A stretch of 64,000 bases of DNA from Flaccisagitta enflata (GCA_965153355.1 OZ231127.1:73284001-73348000), one strand, 5' to 3'. Shown: positions 49,101 through 58,107, numbered from the stretch's first letter. A program made the numbers and translations. Notes: generated by a model not told the origin, from the letters alone.

Positions 49101-52100
49101 GAGTTATGAGTTTGCGTGGACTTGAGATATCTTCCTAAACAGCAATTGTTACATTATTGTTACATCATTTTGACGCATGTTCATACAAGCATAAATACAT
49201 GAAAAATCGAAAATTGGGGCTTAAAAGTTGAATAAGCTTGTCTTACTTCCCAAATTAACTCGAGCTCAATGTGGGAAACTGGCCTACAAAATTCGAGATA
49301 GGAAATTTTATAAACTATCAATGAAAATACGGCGGAGATAACAGAAATTTGCTCTCCGTCCTTAAAAATGAAAGGCACCATTGATAAGGTACCGACGCAC
49401 AATTCAAAGATCAAAAAGACGACGTAGATAGGAAGTTGGTGGTATGGAAGCTCAACCGGCACGAGGAGTGAGGGACCATTTAGACTACAGGATGCTTAAA
49501 AAGGTTCAATTCCAAAGCGTATTTATATGAGAGGAGCTTGAAAAGTGTATGCAGATCCAATCATTACGCTATCGCTTTCTAATTAAGCATAACTGCAGAT
49601 AACGTCAACATTCTTACCATGGTACGTTCTTCTTGACGCTGAACATCCGGCGTGAGGAGAACTTTGCCGTGGAACGCGTAGATCTTGTTTACAATCAAAC
49701 GACGGGTCAACCATCCCAAGCGGTTGAGAATAGGAACTGCGAGATAGAATCTTGTGGGGTGACTACGCCTAATTCGGAACGCTTTTTTGATACATAGCTA
49801 TACCATTAAAACACTGTGAAAATCTGATCAACTTTTTTCCCTGATCCGTTACATTGAGGATGTCTATGCTTGAGACAAAGGGCAGAACGTCCGTGAAAGA
49901 AAGTCTTTCTTGGTCGTTTTGCCCCTTTTTTTCAACACTCAAGGCGTTCCGAATTAAATCCAGTGGAGTTAATTCAGAACACTTTCCGAGTTTTTAAAAA
50001 AATGGGCCGCAGTTGCAAAAAATCCTTTACAACAGCAAAAATATGCATGAACAAGTATTGACCAGTGAAACTATGATAATTAATTTTAATTATTGATGCG
50101 TCCAAGGTGAAAACAAGAAGAAAACCCTTTAAAATATGATAAATATCATAAATGTATCATGTCAGTAACATAAATGCAACACTGAGCCTACGTTCACAAC
50201 ATGACACATGAAATATCTGGTGAAGTGGCATAAAACGTTTGTAAAGTGATTTAAAATGATAATACAGTTGCGAATTCCAAGTTGCGCAGATCGGAGACTC
50301 ATGATCTAAAAGCGTTCCGAATTACTGCCTCGGCTTTTGTTCTCACCAGAAAGCACAAAAAATAATAATTTTCGCAAAATATGCATGTTCCCTGCTAAAT
50401 CAACTACCTTTAAGTCTCTCAATCGGTTTTTGTTAAGAAAAACTCATTTCTACCATCACCAGATGAAAGTTCGTGACACCACTTTTCGTCTCATAATTTT
50501 TAGTCGATTTTTTCCCTGCAGAAATGCTGCTGCTGCAGCGGCTACAGCAGGTGCAGGAAGTTACTCCTCTTACCGTATGATTCAATTGAGGTCACTACTC
50601 AGAGGAACTAATAACTGAATTACCAACCATCAATCCCTATCCTTATATACACTGAACTAAAATCCTTGCTAAAGTGTTCCGAATTAGGACGCGTTCCGAA
50701 TTAGGCGTAGTCACCCTATACATATTTCTATTGAAAGATAGTTATGCCTTATGCAAACAATAGCAGTGATTAGAAAACAAAATGGCCAAGATGGTATGCC
50801 TGGCATTTAAAGTCGCCTGCCAGAAGACTCCTTAAAGGTGTATCCGTAGGATGATAGTTTGTTGAAAGGTCCATAATGCGATAATTTGCATCACACAAAA
50901 TTAGCTGAAAATCGATTTTTTTGCATTACAGCCCTCAGCTTTCCCACAAACTGCCCCCACTCACCGACTACTGAATACTTATTGATCATGTATTTGGCCA
51001 GTCATTTATAACGCCAATACCTCTACACACGCTCGTTGAATGCAACGAGAAGATTACGGAAAAGGTATAGCCCCCCCACTTGCAGCTCATGTCGCCATAG
51101 CCACATGGTCGTGTATGGTACCATTCATTAGGTTATCTCAATACAATATACGTCACCGAGGCGAATTTTGAATTTCGCCTCCGTTCAAAAGATATTGACT
51201 CCAAAAGGCGGATTTTTTGACCTCGAAGGGGGTGTCTCCCGCCAAAGTTTATGGTAGAATTTCTCAAGAACATGAGCGAAATTTCAAAATCGCCTCGGTG
51301 GCGTAAATTGTACTCTGACAAGCTACAGAATGATACCCCATATGACCCTGTAGAAGTTTTGTCATAAGCTGTAGGTAGGGGTGCCAGCCTTTTTTACGAT
51401 TTATGAAATCTTCACGTTGTATTACGCGTGGAAGTGTAGTAGCCTTATATGAAGCTCTACCGTACCCGACTGAAGTTTTATCAATCCTTCTTGAAGCTCT
51501 CGGAACTGCTTACTTATGATGAAAAATACAGATTTAAAGTGAATGAATGAATGAATGAATGAATGAATGAATGAACGAATGAATCAATGAATGAATCAAT
51601 GAGATGAAAAATGTGAAACAACTTCAACATCGGCGCTTTCAGTACCTTCGCTTTCGAAGTCGAATTGAACTTCGTCCTCCAGCTTAACACCAGTTAGGTG
51701 CAGCCCACCTTTGGTAAACGCATGAATGACTCTGTCGTTTGTGTGACGACTCCATTGGATCTCCTCGACAAACTCCGCAGAAGGCATCATCTGAGATTAA
51801 AGAAATAATTTTTAGTCGCGTGCTACGCGACTACACCCCACTTTGTCGGTCTGTTGGTCCGTTACACTTTACTATTTTTGGGTTTTTGCCCCTGCCCACC
51901 CGCACGCGACTGAGGTAGCCGTTTATCTGGCCTTAATGGAGAAAAAGGGATTTTTTGAGGCAGGACGAATCAGGACATTCAGAATCGAATGAGACTAACT
52001 TTTTAAGTGCGCCATAGCACCTCTATATGAGGCTCTGTTGGTTTGTCAGTTAGTCAGTTGCTTGGGACAAAAAGCTTCAAAATTACAGTCCCACGGCTTG

Positions 52101-54763
52101 GGACTGTAGTTATTGAAGCTTTCTCGTCGCGCAAACGCGACTCTAGGAGATACACGACTACCACAATGGCATTCCTTGAAGTCTATAATGGCATACCTTG
52201 AAGTGCATGATGGCATACCTTGAAAATGCATGATGGCATACCTTGAAAGTGCATGATGGCATACCTTGAAAGTGCATGATGGCATACTTTGAAAGTGCAT
52301 GATGGCATATCTTGAAAGTGCATGATGGCATACCTTGAAAGTGCATGATGGCATACCTTGAAAGTGCATGATGGCATACCTTGAAAGTGCATGATGGCAT
52401 ACCTTGAAAGTGCATGATGGCATACCTTGAAAGTGCATGATGGCACACCTAGAAGTCCATGATGGCATACCTAGAAGTCTATGATGGCATACCTGGAAGT
52501 CTATGATGGCATACCTTGAAAAAAAAATTCAAAAAAAAAAAAATTCAAAAAAAAATTCAAAGAAAAAAAATTAAAAAAAATTCAAAAAAAAAAAATGTTC
52601 ATATTCTAGTAACATAACACTACATAAATACCAAGTAAGATAATATCTCATAAACCAGACCACAGATTTATTTTGAATTTTGCATGGGCTATTCAATTGA
52701 TATCCTTTACATGTTTACCAAATCAATAAAAAATTCGCATACCTTTACTACCCTGGGCCTATGTAAATTGTTAAAGTCCTAGTAACATATTACTACATAC
52801 ATAAGCTATTAACTCATAAACCAGAATTCAGATTTAATTCAAATTTTGCAGGGGTTGTCTATTTCATACCCTTCACATGTATACCAGATTATAAAAAATT
52901 CACATACTTTTACTACCCTCTACCTATGTAGTAAAAGGGTAGTAAAAGTTAATGAATTTTTCTAAAAATTAGTGCACAAGCTCCCATTAACATAAAAATA
53001 ACACTGGTAAAGTTTCATGAACTTCTGAAATCTGGCTCAAAAGATATAAGGCTTTAAACACACAAATTACACGATCAGGTCCATCACATAGTCCCACGAA
53101 TCTGATTGCCGTGGGTCAAAAAAGGGAGAATTCTAAAGTGATTCATGGAAATAGTGCAATTATTTGTGCTACTCGTCATTTCCATTATCATATTCAGCTA
53201 CGGTTAGATTTCATAGAGCCAGTGTCAGTCTGTTGGTCGGTTTGTTGCTCTTGAGTGTAAAATCGCGTGCACGAGCCTAAATTAGACTTAAAAACAAGGC
53301 CAGATCTACAGCTACCCCAATCACGTGCGGGTTGGCAGGGGCTGTGGCTTATGTAGATAAAGCTTTTCCCCAGATAGTTCGCGGACAATTTCATCCACAT
53401 CAAGTGCTTACATTGTAAGTATGACCTTCCTCGATCTCCTCATTTTGTTTGCCGTGTAAGATCAGCGGAAACGCGAAATCTTGATACTTTCCTACGGCCG
53501 CGTACATGCAAATCGGCTCATGCAGGCAGCTTTGGATGCGAATCTGGACTAAGTCGTTGAGACCCAGCATGCCGTTGCAGAAAACAGAATTCATTGTGAA
53601 AACATAAATGATTGTACCTAAATGCAATAGATTAGAAAAGGGATTGACTGGAAGTATCAAGATCGAAAAGTGCACAAGGATAGATATAAAAGAAACCTTA
53701 ACCTAAGACGGGCAAAGCCAAGAAAACTGAGCTTTTAAATTATATTATTAGTTTTTAGAGAGGCTTATAATCGAAAACGCAAGAACAATTCTTCAGGACC
53801 AGCGTTAGACGAAATTACCAAAAATCTTTGCTTTCCAATTGTGACAACGCTTGTGAGTTAATTATATACATTCACGAGTAAGAGTTGCTGTTTGTCCCGG
53901 TAAACGATCTTATAAGACAAATTTATGCAATCCCCTTGAAAACGCAACATTATCTCATTTGCATTAACTAGAATAATGTAACTGTCTGCGCAAATCAATT
54001 GGCTCCAAAAGCAAAACATTGTCAATTTTAGCATCAATTTCAAGCGTGCCGCCGTCATTTAACGATATAAGGCCTCTGGTTCCCCGTTTTCTGCTTCACG
54101 TCTTTCCACGTCTTCCCACGTCCTCCGAAGTTTTCCGTGTCTCTTGATGCTTCTGCTTTGATAGATTAGCGCAGTGCCTCCGACACAAAATCCGAAGCAC
54201 CGGGTTGACATCCCTAAGTTTGGTGAGTTGGTAAATTCGGTAAGTTGGTTGTAACATTTCTTGAAGCTACTCGCATAGAATTGATTTCCAAATGTGCGTT
54301 TTTCTTCTTTTCATTTTTCCACCCTTTGATTTCCTTCCCCATTTCCAAATCCTTTGATCTTGTTCCCCGTCCGCCGGGTGGGGGGGGGGGGGTAAATATG
54401 CATCCACATACAGGCTTTTAATTATACCCTATCTACTCTCTTTGAGATCAAATGATATCAAATGAAATAACTTTTTCTGGGCAAGAAATAAAAAAGGGGA
54501 GGGGGGGGGGGCAGGAATCGAAAGCTGCTTATCGTTATACACCCTTGTGAGAAGAGTCGGTATTGGTACCAAATTCCGTTTCATACCTATATCTGAATTG
54601 CGGTTGATGACGTTAGTATGTCTTGCAAGAAGACTGGCGCTTTGTCTTCACGTATTGTCAGCGTCACCTCAAATCTGATGACTTTGAGGTAAGGAGAGAC
54701 GTCGATCAAAGGAGAAGCGTAATCGCGGTTTTCAACAAGGACGTCGTTCATAGTTAAGTGCGC
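42868..54763 (-). CDS. Multi-exon host gene of unknown function (12 exons reconstructed)
   Basis: Exons from 5' to 3': 54652-54763 (tentative), 53412-53617, 51646-51790, 49618-49736, 48070-48273, 47663-47971, 46487-46646, 45685-45769, 45083-45194, 44634-44768, 44039-44130, 42868-43150. All junctions use GT-AG and every junction phase agrees, giving 1962 nt or 653 residues plus stop; chance agreement over so many junctions is unlikely. The 5' end is incomplete. I do not recognise the protein. Visible features are a Cys-bearing segment (exon 53412), beta-strand-like segments (48070, 47663), an acidic run of six Asp (45685), a charged helical segment (44634), a Lys-rich segment (44039) and a C-terminal tract of about 14 five-residue repeats (EPQGH type). 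No transmembrane segment is obvious. A start and signal peptide could not be assigned. Confidence 0.7.
43545..43776 (-). mobile_element. Hairpin-family variant in the last intron
   Basis: AAGGCCGGATACACGGCC start, repeated GGGCAGGG(G) blocks, CACAGCCTCTTATAGAATCG end; sister of 11462-11718. Confidence 0.65.
44039..44130 (-). CDS. Host-gene exon, Lys-rich
   Basis: Acceptor CATCAAAG, donor AG|GTATGT. Enters in phase 0 and leaves in phase 2; encodes a KPHKSHKKDKDKEP segment. Confidence 0.7.
44248..44447. mobile_element. 200-bp MITE with about 40-bp terminal inverted repeats
   Basis: Left end GTGGGGTAAAACAGGTCACC and right end GGTGACCTATTTTACCCCAC; the inverted repeat continues to GGGTCACCC about 40 bp in. 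No coding capacity. No clear target duplication. Lies in a host-gene intron. Confidence 0.85.
44634..44768 (-). CDS. Host-gene exon, charged helical segment
   Basis: Strong acceptor (pyrimidine-rich, CCCCTTGCAG) and donor AAG|GTGATT; phase 0 to phase 0, 45 codons. Confidence 0.75.
45083..45194 (-). CDS. Host-gene exon, Gly/Ser/Pro-rich linker
   Basis: Acceptor TTTACACTAG, donor CGC|GTAAGT; enters in phase 2, leaves in phase 0. Confidence 0.75.
45237..45430 (+). mobile_element. Hairpin-family element beside an intron acceptor
   Basis: GATTGCGTGCTCGCAAC stem start, CCCACTCACACGCGACTTAA and a GGGCCATGTTT end. Lies about 42 nt upstream of the 45083-45194 exon in transcript sense. Confidence 0.7.
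45453..45590 (+). mobile_element. Hairpin-family element, short copy in tandem with the previous one
   Basis: TTTTTAGTCGCATGCACGCGACT start, (TCGG/TCCG)n, CCCCTGCCCACCGGCACGCG and a CCGGCCGTATT end. Same orientation as 45237-45430, with a 22-bp gap. Confidence 0.75.
45685..45769 (-). CDS. Host-gene exon with Asp-rich run
   Basis: Acceptor TCGTCACAG, donor AAC|GTAAGT; phase 1 to phase 2. Encodes VIDDDDDDEIRE. Confidence 0.75.
45920..46115 (-). mobile_element. Hairpin-family variant
   Basis: AACAAGGCCGGATACACGGC start; interior shared with 19291-19530; ends CTCTTATAGAGTTGCGTG. Confidence 0.7.
46120..46277. repeat. Module with GAGCCTCGAGGCTGGGGTTT minisatellite and GGCCGCTGCCC block
   Basis: Four 20-bp units, each containing the palindrome CCTCGAGG or a variant, a G-run, GGAGAA repeats, CCTATGTGTGAAAGCATAGG and CCCCTTCGGGGCCGCTGCCC. 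Abuts the preceding element. Confidence 0.7.
46487..46646 (-). CDS. Host-gene exon
   Basis: Acceptor TGATCTCCAG chosen because it alone keeps phase 0 from the upstream exon; donor GCAG|GTATTT, leaving in phase 1. Encodes 53 codons of ordinary globular composition. Confidence 0.65.
47052..47453. mobile_element. Foldback element with long inverted arms (about 130 bp)
   Basis: Arms share AGTGAGAGGGGCAG, ATCGCTAGCACCCCTACC and, at the inner edge, CCCGCCATC(G/A)AGGCG. Non-coding. Related to 51142-51311. Confidence 0.75.
47663..47971 (-). CDS. Host-gene exon, longest (103 codons)
   Basis: Acceptor GCAAAAAAG, donor GCAG|GTGATT, phase 0 to 0. Contains a FPPPPEVPGKPKPELRVSIF segment followed by beta-strand-like residues. 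Confidence 0.72.
48070..48273 (-). CDS. Host-gene exon
   Basis: Acceptor GACATTTCAG, donor ATG|GTAATT, phase 0 to 0. Hydrophobic start (LFLLVG), then alternating residues suggesting beta strands (VQVVVTAEK, LGSWVFVEARF). Confidence 0.75.
49618..49736 (-). CDS. Host-gene exon
   Basis: Acceptor TATCTCGCAG, donor ATG|GTAAGA; phase 1 to 0. Confidence 0.75.
49757..50716. mobile_element. 960-bp terminal-inverted-repeat transposon, non-autonomous
   Basis: Perfect 26-bp inverted termini, starting GGGTGACTACGCCTAATTCG. The subterminal word CGTTCCGAATTA occurs about five times inside (for example near 49945, 50312, 50670, 50690). No transposase frame. No target duplication seen. Confidence 0.88.
51142..51311. 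mobile_element. 170-bp foldback MITE
   Basis: Arms of about 48 bp: ACAATATACGTCACCGAGGC and the inverted near-copy ending GCCTCGGTGGCGTAAATTGT. A GTAGGTAGGGGTGCCAGC segment to the right links it to 47052-47453. Confidence 0.75.
51541..51603. repeat. (GAAT)n microsatellite
   Basis: About fifteen GAAT/GAAC units directly beside the 51646-51790 exon's donor side. Confidence 0.9.
51646..51790 (-). CDS. Host-gene exon
   Basis: Acceptor TTTAATCTCAG, donor AAG|GTACTG; phase 0 to 1. Encodes 48 codons, acidic toward the end (VKLEDEVQFDFESE). Confidence 0.75.
51808..51935 (+). mobile_element. Hairpin-family element, compact full-length copy
   Basis: Contains the best hairpin: AGTCGCGT-gct-ACGCGACT (51814-51832), an 8-bp stem. 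Then TCGGTCTGTTGGTCCG, GCCCCTGCCCACCCGCACGC and a CTGGCCTTAA end. Only 128 bp. Confidence 0.85.
52071..52122. other. Inverted repeat with 22-bp arms and 5-nt loop
   Basis: AGCTTCAA, TTACAGTCCCA and the reverse complement flank loop CGGCT. The left-arm sequence, with CTCAC for CCCAC, also occurs alone at 47995-48020. Confidence 0.85.
52129..52150 (+). repeat. Orphan hairpin of the dispersed family
   Basis: GTCGCG-caaa-CGCGAC followed by TCTAGG; no further family sequence. Confidence 0.4.
52162..52520. repeat. 23-bp minisatellite, about 16 copies
   Basis: Unit CATGATGGCATACCTTGAAA plus GTG. Because 23 is not a multiple of three and the unit has no minus-strand stop, all three minus frames read the same 23-residue peptide circularly. 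Followed by an A-rich tract to 52595. Confidence 0.95.
52596..53290. other. Intronic AT-rich DNA
   Basis: Two loosely similar blocks share a CATAAACCAGA(C/A) word and TTCA(T/C)ACCTTTACTACCCT-like wording (52650-52770 and 52815-52935), suggesting an old duplication. Confidence 0.4.
53291..53350 (-). repeat. Hairpin-family end fragment
   Basis: AAACAAGGCCAGATCTACAGC then TCACGTGCGGGTTGGCAGGGG. Confidence 0.55.
53412..53617 (-). CDS. Host-gene exon, Cys-bearing
   Basis: Acceptor TTGCATTTAG, donor AAT|GTAAGC; phase 1 to 0. Has three Cys in 68 codons, two of them as SCLHEPIC. Confidence 0.75.
54652..54763 (-). CDS. Tentative upstream host-gene exon
   Basis: Acceptor ATATCAACAG. Donor TAC|GTGAAG is the only GT that fits the phase of the next exon. 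The frame stays open to 54586. If the donor is instead GTATGA at 54585, the phase fails. Confidence 0.4.
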
Positions 54764-55000
54764 CTGTTGATATCAGCCACATCATCGTATAATCTCGATA
54801 GCAGTGTGGATTTATAGTCATATTCATCGTTACGTAAGGCGGCAAGCTCTGACTGTCCGTCTCACTCTCTCGCGCGCGCGTGCGCAATCGCGCTGTGGCT
54901 CTCGCTTTCAGTTAATAGGCCGCCTTAAAGAACAGTATTCGCCATTTGATTTCAAGGAAAATATCACAGTCATCAATAAGCAAAGCGTGGATAGGTACAT

Positions 55001-55170
55001 GGTATTCCATGCTAAAATAGATATAGGAAAACAATGCCATTCTGCTTCTAAAAATGCAAAAACAGTTCTGAAAAAAGTTTTAAATAGCTCTTTGAACCTT
55101 TTTTCAGAATTATTTTTTTATTTTTAGAAGAAGAATGGCATCGTTTTCTTATATCTAATTTGGTATGAAA
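55001..55170. mobile_element. 170-bp near-palindromic foldback element
   Basis: Arms TTCCATGCTAAAATAGATAT to AAAAATGC and the inverted near-copy at 55113-55170, with an inner inverted pair TTCTGAAAAAAG/CTTTTTTCAGAA. The two strands encode nearly the same peptide, as expected for a palindrome. Confidence 0.8.
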
Positions 55171-55198
55171 CACCCTACAGAAAGCGATAAGTAGACAG

Positions 55199-55361
55199 AA
55201 CAAGGCCGGATACACGGCAATCCAGTCGCGGACGGTTGGGCAGGAGCAGTAATGCGAAACCCGCTCGGAATTCAAAAATGTGACGGACGGACCGACGGAC
55301 GGACCTACCGACCTACCGACCGACACGGCAAGGTGTAGAGTCGCGTGTCCGCGACTAAAAA
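55199..55361 (-). mobile_element. Hairpin-family element, copy 9
   Basis: AACAAGGCCGGATACACGGC start, GGGCAGGAGCAGTAATGCG, (GACC/GACG)n, stem AGTCGCG-tgtc-CGCGACT and AAAA end. Its end lies about 9 nt from a GTAAGC donor site. Confidence 0.82.
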
Positions 55362-55370
55362 TCTGCTTAC

Positions 55371-55439
55371 CTAGAATTTCAACAATTACGTAGTCCCTGA
55401 TTTCTGCTCGTGCAGCGCCGCCGTGGCGAGGGCCGTTCA
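55371..55439 (-). CDS. Possible further 5' exon
   Basis: Acceptor GGCAAATCAG, donor CTAG|GTAAGC, one open frame of 22 codons (ends RDYVIVEIL). Its exit phase does not match the 54652 exon, so either an exon is missing between them or it belongs elsewhere. Confidence 0.3.
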
Positions 55440-55576
55440 CTGATTTGCCTCGGGTAATTGAGGGTTGTACAAATCCATGACAAAAATGTACAACTGCATT
55501 TCAACGTTACTCTTTGAAGGATCGATGCGGAACTAGGAGATCAGATTAAAATCGACGTTGATCCATAGACCTGGGG

Positions 55577-55783
<207 letters not shown>

Positions 55784-55892
55784 ACAAATAGAGGTGATTG
55801 TTCTAAAATAAGGCCAAGTTATGGCCAAGGGTACAATTGCACAATCATCTGTGATCTTTTTTTTTTAAAGACTTTTTAAGCGTTTTTTTTTA

Positions 55893-55990
55893 ATTAGGGT
55901 TAGGGGTGGGCTAAGGGTTAGGGTCAGGGTTGGGGATAGTTTTAAGGTTAGGGTTAGGTTCAGGGTTAGCTTTAGGGCTAAGGGTTGGCT
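55893..55990 (+). repeat. Degenerate interstitial TTAGGG array
   Basis: About a dozen TTAGGG, TAAGGG or TCAGGG words in one orientation. Matches the common metazoan telomere unit; not at a chromosome end, since the window continues 8 kb. Confidence 0.75.
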
Positions 55991-56103
55991 GGGTTTTATG
56001 TATTACGGCCCGAAGCTTTTCGAGTTAAACTTTGCTCTGGCGGAGGATTCAGAAAGAAAAATAAAATCGTCCAGAGAATCATTCATTTTTCCCAATAAGT
56101 GTG

Positions 56104-56229
56104 CCTAGCTTGGTAAGGCATGAGAGGTGATAGAAATGAAGTCGGACGGTCGGTCTGTTGGTCAGTCGGGTAACGCATTTGTCTGACGATCCACACGTTG
56201 CACCTTATTGGCCTACTTGGCCTTGTTAA
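56104..56229 (+). repeat. Hairpin-family-related copy
   Basis: GGTAAGGCATGAGAGGTGAT, TCGGACGGTCGG, then TATTGGCCTACTTGGCC and TTGTTAAT. Related to 14324-14735. Confidence 0.5.
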
Positions 56230-56481
56230 TATCAAAGCCATTTCATGTTTTAAGCATCATGTTCTTACAAACTTGGTTCTCAAAATAAAGACAGAGTTTA
56301 CACTGCAAAGAGGTGTGAAAGAAATGAAACAGAAATGCGAGGAGCCATACCTTGAATATGCTGACATACCTTTGTGTAAGTCATGGCTTTAGGTATAGTA
56401 TCGTAAGTCCATGACAGACCCTCCTAAGGATGGAGATGTTTCAATAGTAGACTTTCTTGACTTCGACTTCCCATTGGCGCT

Positions 56482-56483
<2 letters not shown>

Positions 56484-56512
<29 letters not shown>

Positions 56513-56569
56513 CAGAGAGAGAGAGAGACAGAGAGTGAGAGAGAGACAGAGAGAGAGAGAGACAAAGAC

Positions 56570-56640
<71 letters not shown>
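56484..56640. repeat. (GA)n with GACAGA interruptions
   Basis: Mixed GAGACAGA units then pure GA from about 56580. Confidence 0.95.
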
Positions 56641-56643
<3 letters not shown>

Positions 56644-56814
56644 GCAAAGTTGCGGTAAGGGACAAAGTGGGAGAAAAAGGAGAGCGAGAAACAGGAGAGG
56701 GAAAGAGGGAGGGAGAGCGGGCTTAGTGAGAGAGGAGAGAAAGATAGAAGGTTGATTTAAGAGAAGGAAAGAGACAGAGAAAGGAAAGAAGAAAAATCAA
56801 CCGGAGATGCGGGG

Positions 56815-57254
56815 TCATGATACACGCTTTTCATTTTATAAGAACATGGATTTTTAAAGTCAGCCTCAGCGTTCTTATTTTTAGCTCCTTTTTGAGGCTC
56901 AAGCGTTCTTAACATGTTCTTATTTTTTAATTAGATAATCTCTTTAAATATATATCTATATCAATATAAAAGTTCGTTTTTTAAGCAATTGTAGAAAAAA
57001 AAATATTTTCATTATGTAAAAAGAAATGTAAGATTAATATTTAATAAATAATAAATTATCATTTTAGAAAGCATTAACAATATATCCATCATTCAGGGTT
57101 TTTCATCTAATTTTACTATTTTTTTGAAAACTTATATTCTTATCTTCAAATCTCAGGCTCAGTATGTTCTTAAGATGTTCTTATTTTTTGGCCAAATCTG
57201 AGGCTGATGTTCTTATAAACAGTGTTCTTATAAAAAGAAAAGCGTGTATCATGA
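56815..57254. mobile_element. 440-bp AT-rich MITE with 33-bp inverted termini
   Basis: Left TCATGATACACGCTTTTCAT and right the inverted GAAAAGCGTGTATCATGA. The word GTTCTTAT or its complement recurs about eight times, concentrated at both ends. No coding capacity. Confidence 0.88.
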
Positions 57255-57259
57255 AGGAT

Positions 57260-57420
57260 GGGTGGGCAGTGGCGTCCAATCCCACTGTCTGAATCGCTCG
57301 TTTTTTGGCAGCGGCCCCGAAGGGGACAAAACACTGTAGATCACAGGGGGACGTTCGTTCGTCCGTCCATCCATTTGTCCCCCCAGGCCCTCACAGGCCT
57401 GAAATTGAAAGTTAGGTACC
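57260..57420. repeat. Mixed module: GGGTGGGCAG, GCAGCGGCCCCGAAGGGG, GTCCGTCCATCC
   Basis: Combines border segments found at 46224-46277 (inverted) and 10725-10790 (inverted). Confidence 0.5.
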
Positions 57421-57918
57421 CGCCCCCTGGAATTACCAAGATGCAGACGACCTTACCTTGATTTAGATGACCTACGTATCTTGATGCAGATGGCTTACCT
57501 TTTTGTAAATGAATCCTCTTGCTGTGATCTTTTTACCTGGATGTAAATGAATGGGAGGAACACAAGCAGCGATTGTTTTGGTGGGCAGGAAAAGGACGCT
57601 GTTGTAACAAGGATGCAGGAGAGAAGGCGTGAGAGGCGTAGGAGACAGTATGTAGAAGTGTGAGAGGCGGCTTGAACTGTGGGATGAGCCGTGGAGTGGG
57701 CGTGAGGGGATGTTTGAGAGGCGACCACGAAGGAGACATGGGAGGGAGGTACGCGTGAGAGATAAGAGGCAGGAGAGGGCAAGAGAAAAGATTTTTTCAG
57801 TGGGGTAGCAAGAGTGAGAGAGAAGAGAAAGAGCGAAGTAGTGTGAGAAATGAAAGAGGGGGAAAAAGCACTAGGAGAAAGTGAAAGAAGAAAAGGATTT
57901 GAGAAAGAATTGATACAG
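57421..57918. other. Anonymous purine-rich DNA
   Basis: A 146-codon minus-strand frame (57495-57935) is Ser/Pro/Leu-rich and looks like an artefact of the purine bias. It may belong to the 3' flank of the Helentron. Confidence 0.4.
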
Positions 57919-58050
57919 CTAGTGCTAGTCTCCACTAGGATTTCTTAACCCGGTGTTAGTCTCCACCAGGATTCTTTTACCTAGTGTTAGTCTCCACCAG
58001 GATTTCTGTTTATAACATTTCATACTCGGTGTTAGTCTCCACCAAGAGCA
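57919..58050. repeat. Tandem repeat of GGTGTTAGTCTCCACC units downstream of the Helentron
   Basis: Four units spaced 32-44 bp, each able to form a GGTG/CACC stem. Helentrons and their short derivatives often carry tandem repeats near an end, so it may be part of the transposon. Confidence 0.7.
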
Positions 58051-58107
58051 ATTAGCGATTCTGAAATCTTGTGTTGGTTTCTATGCAATTGCTTCAAGCA
58101 AAATAAC

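Noticed and set aside
52162-52520. Three overlapping 87-140-codon frames as a gene family
   Set aside because: All three read the same 23-bp minisatellite in different phases.
53412-53617. Resemblance of the Cys-containing exon to ML/NPC2 lipid-binding domains
   Set aside because: Only spacing of two Cys and a few hydrophobic residues; not enough to assign a family.
53858-54058. 66-codon minus frame beginning with a signal-peptide-like N-terminus
   Set aside because: Attractive as a first exon of the host gene, but no good donor matches the phase of the next exon; left out until transcripts are seen.
55893-55990. Chromosome end
   Set aside because: The TTAGGG tract is degenerate and followed by 8 kb of ordinary sequence including a transposon gene.
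57495-57935. 146-codon minus frame downstream of the Helentron
   Set aside because: Ser/Pro/Leu-rich from purine-biased DNA and no recognisable domain.
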